In this document: positions 1 to 7,258 of the stretch, in pieces
How the letters are laid out: each line of letters begins with the position of its first letter
Numbering within the stretch: the first letter of the stretch is position 1
Source: Acidobacteriota bacterium
Lineage (GTDB): Bacteria; Acidobacteriota; Blastocatellia; Pyrinomonadales; Pyrinomonadaceae
DNA: 17,978 nt
Reading direction: 5' to 3'
Assembly: GCA_963169175.1 (NCBI GenBank)
Contig: CAUJFK010000171.1
Span: 1-17,978 of the forward strand
The notes under the pieces: generated by a model
Told to the model about the DNA's origin: nothing
What the model saw: the letters and a program-made list of their open reading frames with translations, nothing else
Databases searched by the model: none
Position numbers and translations under genes: made by a program

Positions 1-42
1 ATTGCACAAATTCGTTATTTTGCAAAGATTTTTTACGCAGGG

Positions 43-88
43 TAACTATCCGTGGACATCGTTGGCTTCAGCGGCCCGCGGATAGTTA
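43..88. repeat. 13-bp inverted repeat (hairpin) downstream of lon
   Basis: The arms at 43-55 and 76-88 pair at 12 of 13 positions; the outer ten bases, TAACTATCCG and its complement, are perfect. The loop is 20 nt. It lies about 50 bp past the lon stop codon, so it could end or stabilise the lon transcript. There is no U-run after the stem on the minus strand, so it is not a classical intrinsic terminator. A dispersed REP-like repeat is the alternative. No gene was recognised in 1-137. Confidence 0.6.
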
Positions 89-137
89 GTATTGAATGGT
101 GAAATTCAGGCGGCGAACAACTTACAACTTGTCCGAT

Positions 138-2600
138 TCAGTCATTTCCCTCGCCGTCCTTGGCGATCAAACGTTCGGCTTCTCGTCCATTTTCGGCGGC
201 AGGAATGACAAAGGGCCGTACGCCTTCGCCGGACGGCGATTGCTCCAAGGCGGATGCAAGCACTTCACTGATGTGCTTGACCGGGACGACCTCAAGCTGT
301 TTTCGAAGATCTTCCGGGATCTCGTCAATATCGTGCTCGTTATCGGCGGGCAGTATGATCCGGCGGACGCCGGCACGGTGGGCGGCCAATACCTTCTCCT
401 TAACACCGCCAACCGGGAAGACGAGTCCCGACAGCGTGATCTCACCGGTCATGGCCGTATCAGACCGGACCTTGCGGCCTGTGTAAAGCGATGCAAGGGC
501 CGATGCCATAGTGACGCCCGCCGACGGGCCGTCCTTTGGGATCGCTCCGGCCGGAACGTGCACGTGAACACCATTCTGCTTTATCGCTTCGGGGTCGATA
601 CCGAGTTCGGCAGCGTGCGACCAAAGATAGCTGCGTGCCGCCTGGGCAGATTCCTTCATCACATCACCGAGTTGGCCGGTCAGCGTTAACCCGCTTCCGC
701 CGGGCAATGCGATCGCCTCAATGAACAGTACTTCGCCACCCATTTCCGTCCAGGCCATACCGGTCGCAACCCCTGCCGGCAATTCCTTTCGGGCCTCTTC
801 CGGATGAAAACGCGGCGGGCCGAGATATGTGTTCAACTCAGCGGTAGAAACCGCGAACTTTTCCGTTGAACCTTCAGCAACCTTCAAGGCCACCTTTCGT
901 GCAACGTTGCCGATGGTGCGTTCAAGCTGCCGCACGCCCGCCTCGCGTGTGTATCGCGAGGTCATCAGGCCGATGGCATCGTCCGCGAACTCAAGCTGTT
1001 CCGGCGTCAGCCCGTTTTCTTTGATCTGTCTTGGCACCAGATATTGCTTTGCAATATTCAGCTTTTCCCGATCGCTGTAGCCCGGCAGATGAATTATCTC
1101 CATGCGGTCGCGCAGCGGCATCGGTATCGGCTGAAGCTGGTTTGCCGTGGCAATGAAGAACACATTCGAAAGATCGAACGGTAGATCCAGATAGTTGTCA
1201 CGGAACGTGTTGTTCTGCTGCGGATCGAGTATCTCAAGCAAGGCCGACGCCGGGTCGCCGCGAAAATCGCTTCCCAGTTTGTCGATCTCATCCAGCATCA
1301 ACACCGGATTATTCACGCCAACACGGCGCAGCGATTGAATGATGCGGCCCGGCATTGCACCGATATACGTTCGCCGGTGCCCGCGCAACTCCGCCTCGTC
1401 GCGCATACCGCCGAGGCTCATGCGGTCAAATTCACGCCCCAGGGCACGTGCGATCGAACGCCCAAGCGATGTTTTACCAACTCCCGGCGGGCCGACAAAA
1501 AGAAGGATCGGACTTTTTGAATCTGGCCGCAGTTTTACTACCGCCAGCGATTCCAGAATGCGTTCTTTTATGTCCTCAAGCCCGTAATGGTCCTCATCCA
1601 GGATCTTACGAGCCTCGTTCAGATCGAGCTTTTCCTCGCTCGCCTTCTTCCACGGAAGTTCGAGGATGTATTCGAGATATGTGCGAATTACGTGATAGTC
1701 AGGGGCCGATTGCGGCAGCTGTTCCATCCGCTTCAATTCACGCTCGGCCTCTTTTCTGACGTCATCCGGAAGATCGGCGGTCTCAAGCCGCTCGCGCATC
1801 TGTCCCGCCTCAGCCTTTTCGCCCGTATCGTCCTCGCCGAGTTCTTTTTGAATCGCCTTCATTTGCTGGCGAAGGACATAATCGCGCTGCGATTTGTCCA
1901 TCTCGGTCTGTGCCTCGGTCGCGATCTTTGAACGGATCTGCATTATCTCGACCTCGCGGGCAAGTGCCGCGTGAGTGAGCGTGAGGAGATCGTCCACGGT
2001 ATCGGACTCAAGCATTTTCTGCTCGGTCTCGGGCCCCAGATCAAGAACGGACGCAAGAAAATAAGCAAGCTGGACCGGATTCTGCTGTGACATCACAGCC
2101 ATCCGTATTTCAGGCGGAATATTGGGAAGCAGGGCAAGAGCCTGCTGGATCATCGTTTGAATGTTCCGCTTGAGCGCTTCGACCTCTTCGTCATCCGTGA
2201 CCGTCAGATCGGGCAGGATCTCGCACCGGGCCCGCAGAAACGGTTCGTCCTGCAGCCATTCGGTGACCTTGAACCGGTCAAGGCCCTGGACGATCAGCTG
2301 CATGATGCCCTCATTCCGCATCATGCGCTTGACGTTGACGATAGTGCCGACCTGAAAAAGATCGTCGAACTTTGCGTCGTCGCCGGTCACATTCTCTGAC
2401 TTTGTCGTGACACAGGCGAGAAGCTTTTCTTCGGTTGCCAGGGCGGACTCGACAGCCTTCACCGAGCGCTCGCGGCCGACCGCAAGCGGCACGACAGTTT
2501 CGGGAAACAACGTCGTATTCTGCAGCGGCAATACCGCGATCTCAAAAACTTCGGGCTTTGGTTCAGATCCCTGTTTTCCCGGCTTCTTATCTTCCGCCAT
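138..2600 (-). CDS. lon: ATP-dependent protease Lon (LonA type)
   Basis: Cytosolic AAA+ serine protease that unfolds and degrades damaged and regulatory proteins. From the ATG at 2600 the protein is 820 aa, normal for LonA. Order of parts: LON substrate-binding N-domain (about 18-210), coiled-coil linker, AAA+ module with Walker A GPPGVGKT (370-377), Walker B LMLDEID (around 437) and sensor FFIATAN, then the S16 protease domain with catalytic Ser in KDGPSAG (693) and Lys in GGVKEK (734). All key residues are present. A GTG six bases upstream (2606) would give 822 aa, but the ATG is preferred because AGG lies about 7 nt ahead of it. It is probably co-transcribed with the small heat-shock gene 24-30 bp upstream. 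The C-terminal tail after about 790 is charged and low in complexity. Confidence 0.97.
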   Translation of the reverse strand: MAEDKKPGKQGSEPKPEVFEIAVLPLQNTTLFPETVVPLAVGRERSVKAVESALATEEKLLACVTTKSENVTGDDAKFDDLFQVGTIVNVKRMMRNEGIMQLIVQGLDRFKVTEWLQDEPFLRARCEILPDLTVTDDEEVEALKRNIQTMIQQALALLPNIPPEIRMAVMSQQNPVQLAYFLASVLDLGPETEQKMLESDTVDDLLTLTHAALAREVEIMQIRSKIATEAQTEMDKSQRDYVLRQQMKAIQKELGEDDTGEKAEAGQMRERLETADLPDDVRKEAERELKRMEQLPQSAPDYHVIRTYLEYILELPWKKASEEKLDLNEARKILDEDHYGLEDIKERILESLAVVKLRPDSKSPILLFVGPPGVGKTSLGRSIARALGREFDRMSLGGMRDEAELRGHRRTYIGAMPGRIIQSLRRVGVNNPVLMLDEIDKLGSDFRGDPASALLEILDPQQNNTFRDNYLDLPFDLSNVFFIATANQLQPIPMPLRDRMEIIHLPGYSDREKLNIAKQYLVPRQIKENGLTPEQLEFADDAIGLMTSRYTREAGVRQLERTIGNVARKVALKVAEGSTEKFAVSTAELNTYLGPPRFHPEEARKELPAGVATGMAWTEMGGEVLFIEAIALPGGSGLTLTGQLGDVMKESAQAARSYLWSHAAELGIDPEAIKQNGVHVHVPAGAIPKDGPSAGVTMASALASLYTGRKVRSDTAMTGEITLSGLVFPVGGVKEKVLAAHRAGVRRIILPADNEHDIDEIPEDLRKQLEVVPVKHISEVLASALEQSPSGEGVRPFVIPAAENGREAERLIAKDGEGND

Positions 2601-2629
2601 AAGCACACCTGAATTACGCTGCGGTCAGC

Positions 2630-3010
2630 CTAGGTCTTGGCCGCCCCTCCTTTCTCGACCGTCCTAAGCCTGATTATGAGCAGTCCATTATCAAAAACAT
2701 GTTCAAGCTTCACACCGTCGATCGAAGTAGGAAACTTTAAGGTCTTTTCAAAACTGCTGTACGTTATCTCCATCTGATGATATGAGCCGCCGTAGCCGCA
2801 GGACTTGTCCCGCCGCGAACCTGCAATGTAAAGAACGTTTCCCTGCACATCGATATGCACGTCCTCAGCCGAAACGCCGGCCAGTTCGACCTTGACCACC
2901 CAGCCTTCCTGCGTTTTATACACATCAGCCGCAGGATACCAAAGCTGGCCGGATTGAACGTTCTTGGAAGAACCAACGAACTGAAAATATCGATTTGTCG
3001 ATTTTGCCAT
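2630..3010 (-). CDS. Small heat-shock protein, Hsp20/alpha-crystallin family
   Basis: ATP-independent holdase chaperone that binds unfolding proteins in the cytosol. The 126-aa protein is short for the family. It has an alpha-crystallin domain from about residue 26 (YPAADVYKTQEGW) to 116, ending in the diagnostic loop and strand FDNGLLIIRL (106-115). The N-terminal arm is only about 25 residues. The C-terminal tail (VEKGGAAKT) has no clear I-x-I/V motif, so oligomer assembly may differ from typical members. The gene sits 31 bp downstream of the CBS gene and just upstream of lon, a chaperone-protease pairing that fits a stress operon. No Shine-Dalgarno is evident before the ATG, so translation may depend on upstream coupling. 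Confidence 0.9.
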   Translation of the reverse strand: MAKSTNRYFQFVGSSKNVQSGQLWYPAADVYKTQEGWVVKVELAGVSAEDVHIDVQGNVLYIAGSRRDKSCGYGGSYHQMEITYSSFEKTLKFPTSIDGVKLEHVFDNGLLIIRLRTVEKGGAAKT

Positions 3011-3041
3011 TTACGCAGTGGTCAGTAGTCGATGGACACTG

Positions 3042-3503
3042 TTATTTCTTGCTCCAAAACCCGGAGCCGCTTGATATCTCTTCAAGAGCGTCAGCAAGCT
3101 CCTGCTGATCTTCCATCTCCAACGCGATATCAGCCATTGCGATGATGCCGGCAAGAGTGCCGTTCTCATCGACCACGGGCACCCGGCGGACCTGTTTATC
3201 GCCCATTAGGCGAATAGCTTCGAAGACAAAGTCGTCCGGTTTGACCGAAAAGATATCGGTCGTCATTGCATCGGCCACGCTCGCCGAGGCATCCTTGCCA
3301 TCCGCGATCGAACGCACAACAATGTCCCGGTCGGTCACAATACCGACAAGCTTTCCGCCCTCAACCACCGGAACCGAGCCCATGTCGCCGTCACGCATCA
3401 TCAACGCCGCGTCCCGAAGCGTGTTCGCACGAGTCGCGGTCGTAACGCTTTTGGCCATTATATCGCGGCAGCGAATGCGCGATCTTGCAGCGGATTCGGT
3501 CAT
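3042..3503 (-). CDS. CBS-domain-pair protein
   Basis: A 153-aa stand-alone protein of two tandem CBS domains (about 12-68 and 76-131). Each has the usual hydrophobic strand, D-R/D-x helix pattern (IVTDRDIVVR; IIAMADIALEM) and a V-P-V-V core (SVPVVEGG; RVPVVDENG). CBS pairs usually bind adenosine nucleotides and act as energy or redox sensors; the ligand cannot be told from sequence. The tail (132-153) is acidic then polar. The start is well supported by AAGGAG about 7 nt before the ATG. It is first in a likely operon with hsp20 and lon. No effector domain is present, so any output must be through a partner. Confidence 0.9.
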   Translation of the reverse strand: MTESAARSRIRCRDIMAKSVTTATRANTLRDAALMMRDGDMGSVPVVEGGKLVGIVTDRDIVVRSIADGKDASASVADAMTTDIFSVKPDDFVFEAIRLMGDKQVRRVPVVDENGTLAGIIAMADIALEMEDQQELADALEEISSGSGFWSKK

Positions 3504-3618
3504 TAGAACTCCTTTCCTTTATTTTGTTTGAGTTGAGCTGATAAAGCAAGAGGCTCCGGACTTAGGATACCTTATAGGCGCTCGTTCAAACTGCGTTCGG
3601 GTCTGCCAAGGAGACCCT

Positions 3619-3659
3619 TTTTCGTGGGTTTCGTTCCCTGTTCGTGGTTTTCGTGGTGG
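3619..3659 (+). repeat. Degenerate TTCGTG-rich periodic tract
   Basis: The plus strand repeats TTCGTG or TTCGT about every 9-11 bases between the ferredoxin 3' end and the CBS 5' end. A second tract of the same flavour is at 17771-17808. Both lie in short intergenic gaps and neither codes for a recognisable protein. This looks like a dispersed non-coding repeat family; its function is unknown. Confidence 0.5.
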
Positions 3660-3678
3660 CGAAGCAGGTCCGACCGGG

Positions 3679-3933
3679 CTATGCGGCGAGTGCAATCACC
3701 GCAATGGCGTCATCGCCGATGGCCTCGACCGGACATGCGTCAAATGCTTCGCGGCACAGATCGTACTCCGACTGGTCTTCCGGCTGCTTTCGAACGTACG
3801 AATAGCCATTTTCGTCGTTCCGGGCAAAGTTCGAGGGCGCGGTGTCGCGGCACACATCACAGTCTATGCACTGCCGGTCAACGTAGAATCTACCTATCGT
3901 GTTCTCGGGCAACTTGTCTCGGGCGTTAGCCAT
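3679..3933 (-). CDS. Small 4Fe-4S ferredoxin
   Basis: An 84-aa electron carrier with one predicted [4Fe-4S] cluster. The cysteine pattern is CIDCDVC (Cys22, 25, 28) followed by A-P, with the distal cysteine in the CPVEAI signature (Cys67); Cys60 is extra. The sequence AF-x-ACPVEAI is typical of single-cluster, D-type ferredoxins. The ATG at 3933 is preferred; a TTG at 3942 would add three residues. The ribosome site is weak (GAAG close to the ATG), and a hairpin repeat begins 8 bp upstream. The gene follows nadA on the same strand, so it might deliver electrons to or share expression with the Fe-S enzyme NadA, but this is inference from position only. Confidence 0.85.
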   Translation of the reverse strand: MANARDKLPENTIGRFYVDRQCIDCDVCRDTAPSNFARNDENGYSYVRKQPEDQSEYDLCREAFDACPVEAIGDDAIAVIALAA

Positions 3934-3940
3934 GATCTTC

Positions 3941-4007
3941 AACGCAGAGACGCAAAGCCGCAGAGAGGGTCATTCAAAAAACTCTGCCTCGTCTGCGCCT
4001 CTGCGTT
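3941..4007. repeat. GCAGAG-type inverted repeat between nadA and ferredoxin
   Basis: The outer arms 3941-3949 and 3999-4007 are perfectly complementary (AACGCAGAG / CTCTGCGTT). Pairing continues for four more bases after one mismatch. An inner stem pairs 3960-3965 with 3982-3987. It abuts the nadA stop codon on one side and ends 8 bp before the ferredoxin ATG, so it fills nearly the whole intercistronic gap. It may act as a processing or attenuation hairpin, or be an inserted dispersed repeat. Confidence 0.65.
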
Positions 4008-5118
4008 AATTCTTCTTCTCCGTTAGCGAGATCATCCGTTCCAGCGCGACGTTCGCGTAATGCTTTGTCTCTTTGTCCACAGCTATTTCATTCACGATAA
4101 CGCCGTTTACCAAATTGTCCATCGCCCAGGCAAGATTTTGCGGGGCGATGCGGTACATCGTCGCGCACATGCACAGGTCAGGAGCAAGCAGGTGTATCTC
4201 CTTGTCAGGAAATCGCTGCTGCAGGCGGCTGACAAGATTGACCTCGGTCCCGATGGCCCATTTTGAGCCGGTCGGTGAATTTTCTACGGTTTTGATAATA
4301 AATGACGTCGAGCCGTCGAGATCGCTCATCTCGACAACCTCGCGTGTGCATTCCGGGTGGACGAGCACCTTGATACCGGGAATTTCAGTGCGTACCTTAT
4401 CGACATGCCACGGTTTGAATCGTCCGTGCACCGAACAGTGGCCGCGCCAGAGGATCAGTTTCGCTTCTAGCAGATCTTCTTCAGTGTTCCCGCCAAGTTC
4501 CTGATGCGGGTTCCAGAGCACCATTTTCTCAAGCGGAATGCCGAATTTCGCACCCGTATTGCGGCCAAGATGCTGGTCCGGGAAAAAGAACATCTTGTCG
4601 AACTGTTTGAGATAAATATCGAACAACGGCACTGCGTTTGACGAAGTGCAGACCACGCCCTCATTCCTTCCGCAGAACGCCTTGATCGCGGCGGATGAGT
4701 TCATATAGGTGATAGGTGCGACACGCTGTTCGAGCACACCTATTTCGGCAAGCTGCTCCCATGCGTCCTCGACCTGTTCGATCGTTGCCATGTCCGCCAT
4801 CGAACATCCGGCGCCCATGTCCGGCAGGATCACGTGCTGCGACGGCTTGCCGAGAATATCAGCCGATTCGGCCATAAAATGGACGCCGCAGAACACGATG
4901 AATTCTGCGTCGGTCTGTGATGCCATCACCGAAAGCTGATACGAATCGCCGGTCAGATCGGCGTGTTTTATTACGTCGTCACGCTGGTAATGATGGCCGA
5001 GTATGATCACCCGGCCGCCGAGTTCTGCCCTTGCCGCCTCGATCGACTCCGCGATCTCGGCATCGGGCATAACGAGAAAATCTTCTACTGGACGAACTTG
5101 TTCGAGTACTTCTGCCAT
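4006..5118 (-). CDS. nadA: Quinolinate synthase A
   Basis: Condenses iminoaspartate with dihydroxyacetone phosphate to quinolinate in de novo NAD synthesis, using an oxygen-sensitive [4Fe-4S] cluster. The 370-aa length matches the Bacillus-type NadA. Family motifs seen are ILGHHYQ (39-45), GDSYQLS, the first cluster Cys in MGAGCSMAD (105), GHCSVHG (Cys228), VHPECTREVV with a downstream GSTSFI, and DLCMCATM (Cys316/318, one of which should be the third ligand). The start has a good AAGGAG 8 nt upstream. NadB and NadC, its usual partners, are not in the window; the ferredoxin immediately downstream is the only same-strand neighbour. Confidence 0.96.
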   Translation of the reverse strand: MAEVLEQVRPVEDFLVMPDAEIAESIEAARAELGGRVIILGHHYQRDDVIKHADLTGDSYQLSVMASQTDAEFIVFCGVHFMAESADILGKPSQHVILPDMGAGCSMADMATIEQVEDAWEQLAEIGVLEQRVAPITYMNSSAAIKAFCGRNEGVVCTSSNAVPLFDIYLKQFDKMFFFPDQHLGRNTGAKFGIPLEKMVLWNPHQELGGNTEEDLLEAKLILWRGHCSVHGRFKPWHVDKVRTEIPGIKVLVHPECTREVVEMSDLDGSTSFIIKTVENSPTGSKWAIGTEVNLVSRLQQRFPDKEIHLLAPDLCMCATMYRIAPQNLAWAMDNLVNGVIVNEIAVDKETKHYANVALERMISLTEKKN

Positions 5119-5234
5119 GGTTCTTCTCCTTGCCGGTTTAGATGCGAGGCCGGCGGCGGATCAAACCAAAATCATTGCGCTTTCAAGGCCGGTTGCGCAA
5201 GGCGCGTAACACAAGCTGTGGGCCTGCTGCTTTT

Positions 5235-5240
5235 ATTATA
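5235..5240 (-). promoter_or_regulatory. Candidate -10 box for nadA
   Basis: A perfect TATAAT reads on the minus strand about 117 bp before the nadA ATG. No convincing -35 hexamer lies at 16-18 bp, so this is only a candidate. It would give a leader of about 110 nt. Confidence 0.3.
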
Positions 5241-5325
5241 CTGACCGTAATAGCAAAAGGCTTCTCGGAATTCAGCGGGTGAGGATGCCTGAAAAGTCTA
5301 AAACCCTAAGGCACCAAGGCATTTT

Positions 5326-5406
5326 TGAACGCGGATCAAGCGGGATCGAGCGGATCTTTGCGGATCTATCCGTCTTGATCCGTTCGATCCGTTCGATCCG
5401 CGTTCA
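5326..5406. repeat. 81-bp near-palindrome built from CGGATC units
   Basis: The outer 12 bases at each end (5326-5337 and 5395-5406) are perfectly complementary. The arms continue inward as GCGGATC units spaced 9-10 bp on the left and GATCCGTTC units spaced 9 bp on the right, pairing with a few mismatches and one bulge. It sits between pit and nadA, both transcribed leftward. It has no coding content and is not CRISPR-like, because there are no unique spacers. A dispersed hairpin repeat or transcript barrier is the best guess. Confidence 0.7.
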
Positions 5407-5456
5407 GATTGCCGCTATTAGGAGTCTGTCAAACGATTTCAGACATCCCCTGCACG

Positions 5457-6536
5457 TCACGCAATTCCGGCTATACGTTCCAAAATAAGGACAATACCGT
5501 ACGTAAGGGATGAGATGAGGGCCGCCATCGGGATAGTGAGTACCCAGGCCCAGACGATCCGCCCGGCAACGCCCCATTTGACGGCGGAAAAGCGCTTGGC
5601 CGAGCCGACACCGACTATCGAACCGGTTATCGTGTGTGTCGTCGAAACGGGAATGCCAAAATATGTTGCCCCGAATAGCGTAAATGCCCCGGCCGTTTCT
5701 GCACAAAAGCCTCCGACCGGCTGGAGTTTGACGATCTTTGTCCCCATTGTTTTCACGATCCGCCAGCCGCCCGAAAGCGTACCCAGTGCTATTGCGGCAC
5801 AAGCGGCGACCTCTACCCAGAGCGGCACATCGGGTAGTTTTCCAGAAGCGCCCATCGGCAGAAAACCTCCCGCAACAAGGGCGATGGTAATGATGCCCAT
5901 CGTTTTCTGGGCGTCATTGCCGCCGTGGCCCAGCGAGTAGGCAGCAGCGGAAAATAATTGTCCAACGCGAAAGATCCGGTCCACCCGGTTGACGGAAACG
6001 CGCTGGAATATCCAGTAAACGGCCACCATCAAAATGAATCCGAGGACAAGCCCGATCAACGGCGACAGCAGAATGAACGCGAGCGTCTTGATCCAGCCGT
6101 CAGCCTTCAGAACATCTATCGCTCCGGTGACACCGCCCGTTTCCAAGACAAATGCCGTCAACGCAGCACCCGCGTATGCTCCGACCAGCGCGTGAGAACT
6201 TGATGTGGGCAGCCCGAGATACCACGTGATGAGATTCCATATTATCGCGCCGATAATTGCCGCCAGTAACACATAGAGGCGCGAACCCTCGTTCAGCACA
6301 GTGATATCGACCAGATCGCCGCCGACCGTTTTGGCGACCGCCGTACCAAACACTATTACCGCAATGAAATTGAAGAACGCTGCCATCGCGACGGCCGCTC
6401 CCGGGCTCAGCACGCGTGTCGCGACAACGGTCGCGATCGAATTGGCCGCGTCGTGAAATCCGTTAACGTAATCGAACGCGAGCGCAACGAGTATGATCAG
6501 AATCACCAGGCTTACAGTCGCTGTTTGTCCATCCAT
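5457..6536 (-). CDS. pit: PiT-family inorganic phosphate permease
   Basis: Low-affinity, proton- or sodium-coupled phosphate importer in the inner membrane. The 359-aa protein carries the duplicated PiT signatures: GFHDAANSIAT (26-36) and GHGGNDAQKTMG (203-214), each followed by a second conserved segment, GLPTSSSHAL (108-117) and GIPVSTTHTITGSI (294-307). About ten hydrophobic segments are visible. It is the last gene of the phoU / DUF47 / pit set, 69 bp after the DUF47 stop, with a small hairpin in the gap and no clear Shine-Dalgarno. The adjacent DUF47 gene is the usual partner of this transporter class. Arsenate or metal-phosphate uptake is also possible for the family. Confidence 0.95.
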   Translation of the reverse strand: MDGQTATVSLVILIILVALAFDYVNGFHDAANSIATVVATRVLSPGAAVAMAAFFNFIAVIVFGTAVAKTVGGDLVDITVLNEGSRLYVLLAAIIGAIIWNLITWYLGLPTSSSHALVGAYAGAALTAFVLETGGVTGAIDVLKADGWIKTLAFILLSPLIGLVLGFILMVAVYWIFQRVSVNRVDRIFRVGQLFSAAAYSLGHGGNDAQKTMGIITIALVAGGFLPMGASGKLPDVPLWVEVAACAAIALGTLSGGWRIVKTMGTKIVKLQPVGGFCAETAGAFTLFGATYFGIPVSTTHTITGSIVGVGSAKRFSAVKWGVAGRIVWAWVLTIPMAALISSLTYGIVLILERIAGIA

Positions 6537-6570
6537 AGAAGGGTGAAGGTCGCTTAAATGCAGAATTCGG

Positions 6571-6590
6571 GCCCGGAACCTACGCCGGGC
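6571..6590 (-). other. Small intercistronic hairpin between the DUF47 gene and pit
   Basis: GCCCGG (6571-6576) and CCGGGC (6585-6590) form a 6-bp GC stem with an 8-nt loop. It could adjust the ratio of pit to the upstream genes by mRNA processing or partial termination; no U-run follows. Confidence 0.4.
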
Positions 6591-6605
6591 AAATCACCAT
6601 CGCTA

Positions 6606-7226
6606 TCATCCATGCTTCAAAACAATGCTTTCGATAATATTGGCGACGCTCTCGCACCGGTCGGTGGCGTCTTCGAGTATCCCGTATATCTCTTTCCACC
6701 GGATAACGCTCAAGGCGTCAGAACCATTCGAGAAAAGCTCCTTCATCGCCCGGAAATATATCTCGTCCGCTTCATTCTCAAGCCGATGTATCTCAACAAA
6801 TATCGCGTTTATATTATTCGGTTTGTTGAGCATCGAAACGGCATTGCCGATCTGTGTCCCAAGCTGTTCTATCACTCGTGCAAGGTCCATCGTGTGTTTG
6901 TTAGCCACGCCGATGCCGTACATAACGATGGCCCGTGCACCGGCGTCGATGTAGTCGCATACATCGTCCAACGCAACGGCGAGCGTATATATATCCTCGC
7001 GGTCAAACGGTGTTATAAATGATTTATTGAGCTTGTTCGTCATCTGATGCGTGATCGCATCACACTCGTGCTCAACGTCCTTGATCTGTTTAGTGAACGC
7101 ATCGTGCTGTGACGGCTCGGCCTCGCACATTGCGACCAGAAGCCTCGATGCTTCTTCGATCTTTTGGCCCATCTGGCTGAAGAACGTGAAATATTCGTCC
7201 TCTTTTGGCAGTAAACTGAATCCCAT
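6606..7226 (-). CDS. DUF47 PhoU-like Pit accessory protein
   Basis: A 206-aa all-helical cytosolic protein of the DUF47/PhoU_div family, commonly encoded next to PiT transporters and thought to modulate them. Seen in the sequence are the N-terminal LLPKEDEYFTFF segment, an E-x2-CD-x-I metal-type motif (53-58), the family hallmark ITPFDREDIY (71-80) followed by LDDVCDYIDA, and a second E-x-EADEIY motif near 150. The acidic ExxxD-type residues match the metal-binding pattern of PhoU folds. GGAG about 9 nt before the ATG supports the start. It lies 32 bp after phoU and 69 bp before pit, so the three genes form one operon. Confidence 0.92.
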   Translation of the reverse strand: MGFSLLPKEDEYFTFFSQMGQKIEEASRLLVAMCEAEPSQHDAFTKQIKDVEHECDAITHQMTNKLNKSFITPFDREDIYTLAVALDDVCDYIDAGARAIVMYGIGVANKHTMDLARVIEQLGTQIGNAVSMLNKPNNINAIFVEIHRLENEADEIYFRAMKELFSNGSDALSVIRWKEIYGILEDATDRCESVANIIESIVLKHG

Positions 7227-7258
7227 TTTGGTTATCTCCGATGGATATTTAGCTATCT

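Larger units (their letters stand above)
5119..5456. other. 338-bp intergenic region between pit and nadA
   Basis: No gene was recognised. From the nadA side it holds a roughly 110-nt likely leader with several short GGCCGG-type inverted segments, a perfect TATAAT on the minus strand (5235-5240), a short CTAAGGCACCAAGG-type tract (about 5301-5320), the 81-bp near-palindrome (5326-5406), and then about 50 bp up to the pit stop codon. Confidence 0.6.

Noticed and set aside
96..689. A 197-codon plus-strand frame over the end of lon
   Set aside because: It is antisense to the conserved Lon protease domain, has no ribosome site and matches no known protein.
3504..3618. Heat-shock (sigma-32 or CIRCE) control upstream of the CBS-hsp20-lon genes
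   Set aside because: No CIRCE inverted repeat and no convincing sigma-32 boxes could be found.
5326..5406. CRISPR-like short tandem repeats
   Set aside because: The unit is only 9-10 bp, there are no unique spacers, no cas genes are nearby, and the block is a palindrome.
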